This document shows positions 31,640 to 43,900 of a stretch of 64,000 nt of DNA, one piece after another (within the stretch, counting starts at the first letter, position 1; each line of letters starts with the position of its first letter). The position numbers and the translations under genes are program-made. This DNA comes from Ectocarpus siliculosus. Its lineage: Eukaryota; Sar; Phaeophyceae; Ectocarpales; Ectocarpaceae. The notes beneath the pieces are model-generated. The model saw only the letters and a program-made list of their open reading frames with translations, had not been told where the DNA came from and made no database searches. The stretch is taken from NCBI GenBank assembly GCA_000310025.1, contig FN649741.1:6690881-6754880 (forward strand). The letters run 5' to 3'.

Positions 31640-32690
31640 CTGCAACTTTCTATTTCACTTCTTATGCATGTTGTTGTTGCTGTTGTTGTTGTCTTCACAT
31701 TACAAACCGTTCAGGTGTCCCCTTAGTACTTTCGTACTCTCAAATGTCCGTACTGGTCGACTGAGGCGGACACCTTCCGTGGTCACAAGCCTTCTGCCCC
31801 CAAAAGGGGGTGGTACACCTTTCTAAAAAATATATTAATGAAACTGAACCTCAGAAGGTGCCTCCAAGGCCAACCAAGGCACGATTTGTTTTTTACCCAA
31901 ACGAACAAGAAAACTAACCGGGATACAGACGATCGACCCCGTTAAAGAGGGATGAACGAACGAAAGACAAAGAAAGAAGGAAATAATGAAAGACAAAGGA
32001 AACAAAAAGGAAGATGGACAGGTCTCCGACGCTCTGTTTAGTAGATCGGAACAACAACAAAATATGCAACTACTAAATGCGACACCAAGCAGATGTCTGA
32101 TTGACGACGACAACAAAATCACTTCGGGGGCACTGCGAAGGGGGGGGGGGGGTTAACGACACGACGGGAAAAATATGGGGATACGTCCGGCTGATATTCC
32201 TTCTATCGCCTCTATCATCATCAGTAGTCAGTCCGGAACACATCTCTCTATACGTTCAGCCATCTCCGTCCTGCTCTTGGTGCGAGCATCACCCCCGGTA
32301 TGTGCCCATGCATCTCTACCTCGATCGAACGGGAGGTTCACTCCCAACACGGCCCCCCTGGCCGCTCTCCTCCATCGGGACCGCTTCCCTCTGTCAAAGG
32401 GATGCGTCGACGCTCTACCCCAGCACCCCGCCGCCACTACTGCTGCTGCTGCGGCCGCCGCTGCTCCGGTCCTCCTTCTCTCCACCACATCTCGTCTCCG
32501 TCCACACACGCCTTCTGCGTGGAACATCCTCCAGGATCAAAAGGGTACGACGTACCCCTCTCGAAACCGCAGCTGCCGTCGTCTCCACCCCTGCTGCAGA
32601 TCTGGCCAGTGCTGTCGCCGCCGCTGCCGGCGCATGCACCTTGGCTGCCCCCCCTGCCTAAGCATCGGAAGAGGCTCTACCGTTTCACGC
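31640..32690. other. gene-poor, low-complexity stretch
   Basis: No gene is supported. There is a (TTG)n-like run at 31.66-31.70 kb and Ser/Pro/Ala-coding biased sequence from 32.2 kb whose long open frames in several phases reflect composition. Confidence 0.35.
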
Positions 32691-32699
32691 CGCTACTGT

Positions 32700-34277
32700 C
32701 GACTCCTCTGCTGCTTACGACAGGCTCCTCCAGGATCAAGTCTATGCTTCCGACGCTCTTGCCGCTTCCTCCGACTGTTCGTCACTCGCCGCCGCCGCCG
32801 CCGCCGGTGCCGACGCCAATCCACAGACCCCAACTGCTGAAGATGGGGCAGCAGGGCGGATCTCATCGACCTGGTCTGCTGTGGGTGATGGCACAAGTGA
32901 GGCTGCTGCTGCTGCTGCTGCTGCTGCTTGCTGCAACGACTTCTTGGGATGTTGCAATTCCGCGGACGGCGAAACTACAACAACGCGGTACGGTCCTAGA
33001 ATCTGCGGCTTTGTTACCGGTCCTCCAGGAGATCCAACCCATCGCATTTCCGCGCCACTGCAGGTGCTACACGTTATGTTGTGGGTCGCGGGGGAGAAAG
33101 AGCGGCGGGGTGTGTCACTGCGTTGAGAAGCTACTTTGGCCGGGGCAAAGACGCCGCAAATGAACCGGCAGCAGCCCCCCTTCTCACCTGTCCACCCGCA
33201 CCGCTGGTGTAGCCGGCCGCCAGCAGCTGCTGTTGCCGCGGCTGCTGCTGAAATCCACCAGCGCTGCCATACGCCACGCCTGGCAGCTGCTGATGAACCG
33301 ACAATTTTTGCCAACCCCGCCGTGCGCCTGCTGTTGCTGGAACGGTGACTGCACGGGAACATCTCTGCACGACTGCTGTAGATGATGCTGCTGTTGAGAG
33401 AAACCTCCACAGTCCCGAAAAATACCGACCGCCGAAATGAAGATCATGCTGGTCAGCCGTGGGCATAGACGAAATGGCGTGCTGCCGTCCTGGGTTGCTG
33501 AGCTCACGCTCATTGTGAGCGCTGTACACGATATCGTCCAGCAGCTTGCGAGTCATCACCAGGTTCATCAGCGTAGACTGTTTCTCGACGTCGAAGTCAA
33601 AGGACAAGTTGCGGCGCATCTGGTATGCACAATGCACACGCCGACCGCACGCAGATTAGCCAAGATTTCCTCGAAAGCGATAAAGTAGTCGAGAGGGTGC
33701 TGGCCCACTCGCATCTTCAGACTGGAAAGTGACCGCTTGAGGCCTCCTTCCCAGCATCGCTTGTCGTCAAGCAGCGACTGTGCACCTCTCGCGAGGCTCC
33801 TTCTACCGACGCAGCCCAAAGCATCTTCGTCTAGTATTTCGCACCTTGCGTTGCCCCTACCAGGTAATCAAGAGCCGCTCGTTCTCATCCAGCGATCAGC
33901 ACGCCACGAGGAGGGCCATTGAATAGGACCGTGGGGTTGTTAGATCTCTGCAGTGTGTGGGCCAGACCATGGAAATCTCGAACACCTGGCGGAAGAAGAC
34001 GAAGTTGCCATCGTGTAGACCGGCAGCTTTCTCTCCGCTTCCTCTTCCAACACAAATTATGTGGGCGCCTCCGCCCATGTCTAATCTCCCGGACCTTCCT
34101 CCGGGAATACACCCCCCCAGCCGCCGACCCGGATACACTCCCAGCTGCCTTCCCAGCTTTACACTTATTCTCCACCGCCGCGATCCTATCCATCGCTGTT
34201 TTGATCCCTTCCCTTAAATCGTCGGCAGACCTTTCCGCTGCTGCCGCCCTCTCCGAGGCATCTTGGTGATGCGACAT
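32700..34277 (-). mobile_element. fossil copia-type LTR element: gag remnant
   Basis: Minus-strand pieces resemble a copia-type Gag: an N-terminal piece with DGNFVFFRQVFEISM, a middle piece LKMRVGQHPLDYFIAFEEIL followed by ANLRAVG, then RKLLDDIVYSAHNERELS, and a Gln/Ala-rich tail that contains a CTG microsatellite at 32.90-32.93 kb. No RT or integrase and no LTRs were recognised. The remnant is broken in several places and looks old. Confidence 0.5.
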
Positions 34278-34299
34278 CGACCGCCAATTGGACGATTAG

Positions 34300-34898
34300 A
34301 CTCATCGTGTTGTTAGAAGTCTACGTGCCTTCCCACGGGGGCCACCGTGCCCACCCACGGTAGTATAACAATGTCTGCGGACTATGTTAACCCAGGACCG
34401 ATGCAGATAACAATCACCTTGATTATCACTCACCCGTGCTCCTTCCAGCACGACATACACAGAGTACAGCTGTGAACACATGTGCGTGCTCTCTCTCTCG
34501 AGGGGCCCCGCACTTGAACCCCCAATAGCATACCCCCCACACACATATACCCTCCAGATCAGATCTTGCCCAAAGAACTACCGCTTGCTGGCTTTGTCCG
34601 GTCAAGCAGGTCCAAACCTATCTCTGGGGTTCGCAAGACGCACAGAGCCAACTATTGCTGTGTCGTGGTACAGTAAAGAGATGTTGCCGGCACGTACGTC
34701 AATCTATAACACCGCTACATATCTAAGTACAACCCGGCTCTATATATTGCTGTCTTGTTTTTTGTGCAGTGAAATTGTCGAGCTCACCGTTGCCGGCGAC
34801 GCGGACCAATTCCCTTTTCCCTTCCGTCGACATCACCCTCTCCCCTCCCCGAACCTTGCAGCTCGACATTCTCCTTTCTTGACACGCTTCCTAGGAGT
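34300..34898. other. non-coding stretch upstream of the receptor kinase gene
   Basis: No gene is supported. A pyrimidine-rich run (TCCCTTTTCCCTTCC, about 34.81 kb) shortly before the ATG at 34899 resembles the promoter-proximal run of the glycosyltransferase gene. Confidence 0.3.
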
Positions 34899-34956
34899 AT
34901 GAAGGTCTTGTTGGCCGTTCTGGTGGGGCTCACCGCTTTGCTGAGCACCTCCGAAG
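34899..34956 (+). CDS. signal-peptide exon, likely first exon of the receptor kinase
   Basis: ATG opens a short basic-hydrophobic leader (MKVLLAVLVGLTALLSTSE) and the exon closes at a good GTGAGT donor. It is the only credible signal peptide upstream on this strand. A piece at about 35273-35410 (…YEAIELAWGLKNVSSL…) is in phase with it and may be exon 2, but was not recognised. Confidence 0.45.
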
Positions 34957-37900
34957 GTGAGTTCATATTGAAATTCAATCTCGAACCTCACCGGCGGGGG
35001 GACTATTGGTCTCAGTTTCATATGGGGAGCGGGGCTGAGGAGGTGTACAACAGTGATACGTGGGTGGGGGCGCCTGCAAACGTTACTGGTGGGGGGTGGA
35101 TGCGAGCTTGTACACGGCATACCCTCATCGCGTGACATTGCGTGTGGCGCGTGCCACGCTGTGTGCATGGTGCATGCATGTTGTACGGGAACGACCATGT
35201 CGGGATATATTGAGACATTGCAGGAGCTCGGCCAACTGTTGAACGCTCCCATTTATTCTTGATCGACAGTTCGAGGCCGTGAAAGAACATGCTATTGCTG
35301 GCGGCAACTGCCTCGCACGAAGGCCCACTATGAGGCCATCGAGTTGGCGTGGGGGTTGAAAAACGTATCTTCTCTCACGAAGGTGGAGCAGATTGATGAG
35401 CAAATCCGGGGTATCACCTGCAGTGCTTGCCCTTCGTTGTCATCACAGCAAGCGGCTGGCACCCGAGGGCGCACCGTCTAGGGTTAATTTTGGGCCCTGC
35501 CTGAGGGGAGAACTGTAGAGCAGGGAGGAGGTCCTACCATCGCAAAAAGGGGGGTCCGACCGTAAACAGTGTAGCTACGACAAACGGGCGTCAGTAGAGC
35601 AAGGAGGACAAAGACACCAAAAACGCGACCCTCGAGGACCTATGTTGCTCATGATACATCGATATCGGGTCAGTTCGTCTACCCTGGTGGTCGTAGCAGC
35701 TGCGGTGCGTTCGACCCAGACGTCAGAGGCCCTATTTATTGTTTTATATCCGAGGTAATATTTCGGAAAACTTGCAGCTCTCAAGTGTGAGGTTGAATCC
35801 CCCAGAAGAACAAACAAACCTACACCTGTGTCCTCTGCATGGGCCCTCGGCGTAGAAACAAGACGAACACAGAACCCCGAGAAACAAATTTGTAGGCCGA
35901 CGCTTGCCCCAAGTACAAACTTTGAGACAATAACCGAGCAGTTTGAAGCAACCAGCACTGAGTAAAAGCATCGAGCCTCATGAAAAATATGCGGGCACCT
36001 ATTACACTACCGTGTTCCACATTCCGCGGATACCCGCTTCATAAAACCAGCTTCAGACAGGCAACGCCCGCGTATGGGTGGAAAACACAAGCAGCAAGTG
36101 ATGTAAGCTGTAGTCACCAAATGCGCCGCTGAGGTCGGCCTTGTATGGTGTAGACTACTCCGTACCCAAGTTGTACCGGGGAAAAACGATCAACCTCCCA
36201 GCAGGCTTCGACTCCGTGCCATCACGCGACAGCCGACGAACACAACGACCTCTCCTTTGGATAATATTGTAATATCTTGATACAGAACCCGCCATCGACG
36301 TCGACTAAATGGGAGATCGCGGCAGCAGTGTTGTGTCATGCTGGGGCATCACAAATCTACCGTGAGGAGAATCGCCGCCCTGTCCACGGAGAACGCCGCC
36401 TTCCTACCGCAAAAGGTAGATTCGGCAATATCCGAATTGGAGCTGTTCGACCATTTCTTGATCGATCTCACCCTCCACCTCCCCCCGCCTGCGCTGGATG
36501 CTCAATTGGTCGCAGCGAACTCCTGCTTGGATCCCACCGATACCGACTACAGATGCGAGATCGATGCTGAGGGAACCCTGTGAGTCCCCCCAAGCAATGG
36601 CGTTTTCCCGTGCCAAGGCGAATAATGGTAGTATTGGTGGATGGCAAGGTTCCGCTGTTAAAAAACGGCGTGGCCCCCCGTATAACGTTCCAGACAGGAC
36701 GTCGGGCGTTGCAAGAACCCCATTGTTGGGTAGAATGCCGCTTTTTTCTCCGCAGGCGGTGTTTGCACCTACCTGCAATACAACCGATTGCGAGTTGGTA
36801 GGGAGCATTCATGAGGCAAGAGTGTATCCCACACGTCCACTCACACGATGGGAAAATGCCGACAGGGTAAGAACTGACTCGTGCTTTGGGATTTTTGTGA
36901 TTTGGGCCCAGGGATCTTTCCGAATGCCTTGTAGCTGATGACGACGTCGACAGCGGTGACCTCGCGGCGTGCTTGGATGCCGCCGGAAGGGAAAGTGTCA
37001 TTTTCCTCGACCTGGGTCGCAACGACCTCACCACCCTCCCCGATGGAGTATTTCTGGATCTCACGTCAATGGAAACCCTGTAAGTAGGCACATGATGCGC
37101 CTGTCTTTCGCGCGTCCTGCTTGTGAGGATGATGTAGCTCACCCGCCGACACTATGTGCACCATGCTGAATCCCTATCGCAACGAACGGTGTTTGTGATG
37201 AAGAAATGTTTGGCCGCCCTCTTCTACTCTGCGACCCGTTTCCCGAGGGCTTCCTCCCGCTAGATCGTGGCGACCAGGACGATGTCATTGCCGAGAGACC
37301 GGGGGGAGATTGATCTTGTCCAACCGCGGACGCATGATTCTTCCAGCTTGTTGCAGTCGCCCTCCTGCTGTGTTGCGAAAGTAATGGTTGGCTCGGTTAA
37401 TTTTGGACGGAAGCCGTACCCTCGGCGGCGAAGGCTCCCGAACGCCGGCTGCAGTTGCACGTTTTCTGTGCATCTCTGTTGAGATTACATGTACCACCGT
37501 GCCTTGTACCTGGCAAGATACGCTATAAACATGGAGAGATTCGCAGCTAACTTGTCGCCTCCGCTCCGCTTGTCACGTGCCCTCAACAACGAAAAGCCAC
37601 ATCGATGTCAACGACTTCGGCAGCCTGCCGGACGGCATTTTCCAGGATCTCCCAGCCCTCAACAAGCTGTGAGTAGGGAAGGAAAAAAGAACGAATTAAT
37701 CCTTCGCCATGACCTTGCTGTGCCCGTCTTGACAAAGGCATATCGTGACGAAAGCAAACTATCGCTCCTCCGCTGAATCCACAAGGCTGATGATGGTTGT
37801 CTCCCATGGATGGGAAGCTTGTACCGAGGTCGGCATGCGGAGGAAAATACTCCGTGGCGTTGGCAATGAATTCGATCGTATGTTTGTGCGTTCGAATGTC

Positions 37901-40900
37901 TGCTGTGTTCTCGGTTGGCTGAACGTGAATCTTTCATGGCCATGTATGAGCGGTTCGTCTCTGCCCCGCCGCTTGTCGCGTGATCCCGACAGTGATATCT
38001 GGAACAGCGGCCTCACCAGCCTGACGGACGGAACATTCCAGGGTCTCACGACCGTCACAAAACTGTAGGTTGGCGTGGGACTCGCTTTTTGCGTGTCTAG
38101 CAGGCGTATGACTTAACTAGCACTAGCACTGTAGTGACAACGGCCTATCGTGACACAGGAACGCTATTCACCCCTTTGCTGCATGCGTAAGGTTGATAGT
38201 TGCCTCCGTTAACTCGGTGGGATCATTGCTCAGGTCATGACGCGGCGCAAAGGACTCCGTGACGTCGCCAGTACATGTCCCATGTGCATTCAAACGTCGT
38301 GTGGGCATCTAGGATTTTAGTAGGCTGGCCTGACTTGTCGGTGGCACTCTACTGCTGCTAGAAGCAATATCTGCTATTGTGTTGTCTCTTCTGCGCTGAT
38401 CCCTGATTCCCTGGACAACCCCAAACGCCAGATACCTCCACGACAACGAGCTCTCCTACCTCCCCAGTGGAATATTCCAGGATCCCAGTGCCCTGGAAAT
38501 TATGTAAGTAGGTGTTCGACGCGTCTATCGCGTGTTTTCCGTACAGTGTTGAGCTCATTCTGCGTTATGGCCATGCTGTGTCGCGTGACAATGGCACGCC
38601 AATCGAACGCCGCTGTGTTGCGAATGATCCATGGTTCACCCGTTGGGTTAGAATGACAACCTTGCCCCGGTCGTGACGCGGTAGCGAGGACTCCGTGACG
38701 TTGCGGGTGCACCCGATCGAATGTCGGCTGTGTATTCGAACATGGCCTGTGCATTAGAATGTTCTTGGTGCCCTGGCCACGCCTTGTAGTTGGGCATGCA
38801 CGGGCGTACGAGGTGCTTCAACGCTTGACGTGTTTCCTCTGCCCTGCTCATCGCGTTCCCTCGACACTCAACAAAAACAAAAGCTGGCTCAACGACAACG
38901 TGCTCGCCACGCTGCCGGAGGGGGTGTTCGAGGATCTTACGGCCCTAACTTTTCTGTAAGTCCGTGTAGGAAAAGATATGCGGTGGAAGTTTTCTGCATG
39001 TCCTCAGTCAGCGCCACGAACGTTCACGTTCATTGGGCGGGACCACGATTCCTGTAGTTCGAGAGGTTCCTAATTTTCTGCAATTTGCGGGAAAAGGTTG
39101 GTGGTCTCCCAATGGAAGCGAACAACAAGCATATCCACTTTCTTGGTTCTGCCTGGTTTGCGGTTTGCTCAAACGTGCCATGCTGCTTACTGTAAGGCGC
39201 TTTCGAATATTCTTGAGTGCTCACCCTCCCCGAGACGTTTGCGTGTTTGCTGCGGAAAAAGACTAAGGCCTTACCCTGGACAAATTAGTGGAATAGTACC
39301 GTTTGGTGTGTTATCCTATATTGTCGCGGATCGCATTTGCCTTGCGGTGCCGATGGCAACAGCCATCGTCCTAACCTCGTTCATTCCATTTTTTCGGATG
39401 TCCCATTCTTCGTGCATTTTCTCCGTCCCTGCGCCGGCGAACCGTTTATGGGTTGTGCACTTAGGGACTTAATCGGAAATCCTTTGGAATGCTTACCGGA
39501 AACAACCCTGTAAGTACCGTCGGAGGCTTATCGATCATGGGCTGTATCAATGTCACAGCTAGAGAGTGCGCGTGTTTGGGAATCTGACGAGCGCCTTAGA
39601 AGTGGCCAATATCCTGCCAACTACGGCTCGTTGCCTCTCAAGACATGTGGATGTATGTACTACGAGGGGTGTCGGCTATTTCATGAGACTATCCGACCGG
39701 CTTTACCTTTCAAGGGTGGTGTAAAGGTTTGAACTCGTACGGAAGCGAATTTTGATGTGGAACACGTGAGCCCGCGACCGGACTGGTGAGTTGTCTTCAA
39801 CAACAGCAGATGTTTCGTTGGCATTTTTTTTTGCCTTTGCATGAAGTTTTCCTTCAGTGCCCTGCTCCTCGTGTAATTGCCCCATGGAGAGCCTTCATTG
39901 ATGCATGCATGGCATCTTCGCCTGATCACCGCCTCGCTGCATGGACAATGCCCCGCATCTTGCTCACACCCTGGCAGGGCGGCAGCTGCTGATGATGATG
40001 CCGACGGACTCCACGTCGACACATACGGCACCGAATGTGGTGAGTGATAAGTCCACACAACGAGCGCGCGAACAAACCTCTGACCCTCGGCCAGGGTTCA
40101 CATTTTTCAAGCTGTTGCCCTCGCGTCCTGCTCCACATATGTTCCGGGTAGAAAGTGTCACTCTTTCGGAAAGGGTGACCAGTATGTTTAAGTCCGCGTG
40201 AGAGTTTGATTTTCGCTCAGTTTTCCAGCCGCGGCATCCCGCCGCAGCCCTTCGAAGATTCGACGAAACGTCGAACGCGGGCGCCCCTCTGTTCCAGATT
40301 CGACATGTGGTTCAGAGCCTTAGGTTTTCATGTCGCAGATTGTTCTCAAGGGTGATCGGCTGCAGTATCACCACTTGCATGATCCCAAGAGTTACCGGGT
40401 GAGGGATGGGAGAATGCTCTGTTTGGACCGAGATATGTTGGTTGAGGCATCGATGCTTTCTTCATCGCAACCAAAGGTAATGCCCCATTGCACTGATCCG
40501 CATTGAACGTTTTCCAGGGTGTGCTGTTACGGGCGTGACCAACGTTTGCGGCGCTGAAACCTGCACTCCTGGACCTGTCGGATACACTTGCGGTAAGAGA
40601 GCGAAGTCCCGAACAAGGCGGCTAGTCACCTTTGAGGTCCATCCTCTTCATTCAGGCGCTTCAGCAATTTGGCGCGTGGGTATTTTTTCAAAACGAGCTG
40701 TGGCATGGATTAGATCCGCCCAGATTCGCCGGAACATGAAAAGTTGCCCCATTTCCAAGTGCTTCTGCACGAGAGATTCGATTTGCCCGCGAAATACTAC
40801 TCGGATGACCTCCGATATTTGTTTTCATTTGTCTGCTAGTACACTCCTTCTTCTGGCACCCCACCGATGGTAGGTGTCAGTGCCACCCTCCCAAGTAGGC

Positions 40901-43900
40901 ACGGGTCGCGGTGCCCTGGATAAAGAAGCTTGAGAGTCTTGCGGTGCTTCCCCCCCCCGTAGGTGGCACATCGCAATTTTATCTTGTGTATCCGAAACAA
41001 GGCAGGCAATTCCAAGCATCAATAGCCTCAAATGATACAGACCTGCCAAGAGTGGCTTTCCCAAGACCACACAGCCAGTGCAGCTATCCAGTCCCACCAG
41101 GAGGGAGGTCTATCATACGTGGGTATGATTGCCTTCCCGCTCATCCGGCTCGGACCCGGGTGTACAGCTGTGCTGTCGATGCTGGTACGCGGCTTGTATG
41201 ATGATATGGGCTGGTGCAACTCAACATTTTCCGCTAACCCACCTCCGATCTGGTAACTCGCAGCGGCGACCACACCTGCACCTGTACCGGAGCCCACACC
41301 TGCACCTGTACCGGCGCCCACACCTGCACCTGTACCGGAGCCCACACTTGCACCTGTACCGGCGTCCACACCTGCACCTGTACCTGCACCTACGACTGCA
41401 CCAACCCCTGCTGTGGAAACGGGAGCACCTGCACCGGAGCCTACACCAGAACCGGGACCGACTCTAGGCCCTATTTTGGCACCCAACTCGAGAGGTAGGC
41501 TTGCTGGCTTGGTGCCGCTCTTGCTGTTCAGTTCGCACTTGCGGGCCCATTCTCTCTCGTTCAAAGGCCGCGTTGGCTTTCATCCTGCCTGGGTTAGGAT
41601 AGCACACAAATTGGCTGCTGGTACCCTCGCTTGCACAATCAGTCATACCTCGCTGGCTTGGTGTCTCGCAGGGGCGACAACGTCGGCGCCGAGGGCTGTG
41701 GCTGCACCTACTCCTACGCTGGAAACAGAAGCACCTGCACTGGGCGCAGAGGCGACCACGCCGGCGCCCTTTGCTGTTGTTGCACCTACACGTCCGCTGG
41801 AAACAGAAGCACCTACACCGGGCACCGCTACACCGGCATCTGCGCTAGCACCTACGTTAGCACCCACCTCGAGCTCAAAAGGTAGGCTTTGGTACTTGGT
41901 TTCGCTGCTGCTTATGGGTTAGACATGCCGGAGGGGTTATGCTACCGTGTCCCCAAGAATATGAAAACACACACGAAGATTGCTCCAATTTGTATGGTTA
42001 TACGGTGGAAACAGGTCGTGTTTCAATTTACTCCGGTACCCTTCACATAACGTGATTGTCAGGGTGGAGGGTAATAAAGAAGATAATAATATAAATCTAT
42101 GGTAATTGGACTGCAGGTACGCCTCACCTGTAGAGATGACCTAGCTACATCTGGGAGTCGATATTGTTCCGAAGGACAGTCACGCAGCAGCATAGCTCCA
42201 ACAGGCGAGTACCAACATCCAATAGCAGCACATTGCGATCCTCGCAGCTCGATAATCGGCATATCAGGTTCAGCACTGACAGTGGCGGACGATCGGGTGG
42301 GCGATGGCACGGGTATGGCTCAATTGATCTTTCGCTACAGTGGGCGGTGACCTGTTTCGTCGAGAAAACGCCAAAGAGGAGGCGTTTGTCCAACAGGGGT
42401 GGGTCAAGAGACCAGCCCTGAGCCATTCCATCAGACTGGATTGGGGGGGGCTATTGGTCTGGCCAAATCCCCTCTCATGTCAGTCTGCGCCCTCCGGATG
42501 CCCCAGACCACACCGGGTAGCCACCATGCAATTTTCGAGAACCGGTTGAGACGTCCAACCGGAACAGTAGCTGTCTCGAAACCTCTACATCCGGCTTCAT
42601 GTTCCTGCCTAAAGTCGAAGCTTCTTATTAAAACCCACGTTATCTTATGTTTTTTCACTTCCGCCTTTCGAGCGGCCTTTTCGCGGCCATCTCGCCTTCT
42701 CCATCATAGCCCCCATAATCCGCTCTTTATCTCGGTAATCTCTCTCGCCAATCCTGCAACATGTTCTCGGAACTAGGGTCGACTTCGGACTCTACGCCCA
42801 TCGTAGCGGGGGTAATCTCCGCCGTTGCCGGTGCCGCCTTCATTGCACTCGCGGTCCTGGGCAAGCGTCGACGAGACACAAGGCAGAAGGCCGCGCAGCC
42901 CCGCTCGGATCCTCCTGCTCCCGGCGGCGGCAACCTCGAGCAAGGCCTTGGGCCCGTCCCGCCCCCTTCCTACACAGCGGCGCTTGCCTTAGCAAATGGA
43001 GGCGACGACGACAAATGGCCTTCCGCACAACACAACGAGGCATCGCCACCCCCGTTCGCGCCGGCGGAAGGGGTCGGCGATGGAGACATTGTTCCGCGGT
43101 CAGCACCGACAGCAGTCGTCTTGGGTGCTGTCGAAGATCGTATTGCCGCCGGGCTCGGAGGCGAGGGAAGTGCGGCAGTTCTACCCTCAGCGGAAAAGTC
43201 GACGACGGACACTACGTCCACCGCCACACACTCCACCGCAAACGTTTCCACTCACGAACGGGCAGAACTTGCCGTGTTTCAACAAAGACAAGACGTGCTG
43301 GAGGCCGCTCCGGTTGCTAGCGGATCTCGACCAGTACCAGCCTCTGGCAGCAGCGGTGGCGTCGGCGGCGTCGACGTCGGCGTCGGCGGCGCCAGAGAAA
43401 CCTCGTCGGCGGCCGACCGCCAAAACTCGGCGGAAGACCTCGGGCTTGGCCACGCCGTCTTGGGGGCGGCACAGGAGCTGGCGCGTCATTGCCAGGTCCC
43501 CGGCATCAGTGAGGCGGCGGCGGTGTTGTGCATCATGGCAAACCTCTTCACGGACAACCGTGAGAACGACCGGGAGAACGATTCAAGGCTGAGGCAGTGC
43601 CGCTCGATCGTGATGGCGCTCAAGCGGGCCGAGAAAGTGGTTGGCAAGGTGAGCTAGCTGACAGCGTCCGGGGCTTCGTCGGTTGTCCTTGGTCCGGGCG
43701 TCCTGTACAATAACGGCATGTCATGGGTTCGTTTCTACGTTCCGCTTGGCCGGGTGTACTACATAGAAGCCTCTCAGGTTCTCTCATGATGATAGTACAT
43801 GTGCGGCACCGCGGGGTGCTACCGTGGCCTCTTTCCATGAATCCCAGGGTGGCGACACAACCGGGGAGGTGGCACGTGTCTTGATTGAGGACGTGCACGA

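Noticed and set aside
32300-33163. 287-codon plus-strand frame
   Set aside because: Composition-driven frame opposite the Gag-like remnant; no domain and no splice support.
41028-41564. Minus-strand Gly/Ala/Val repeat protein
   Set aside because: It is the antisense image of the Pro/Thr stalk repeat.
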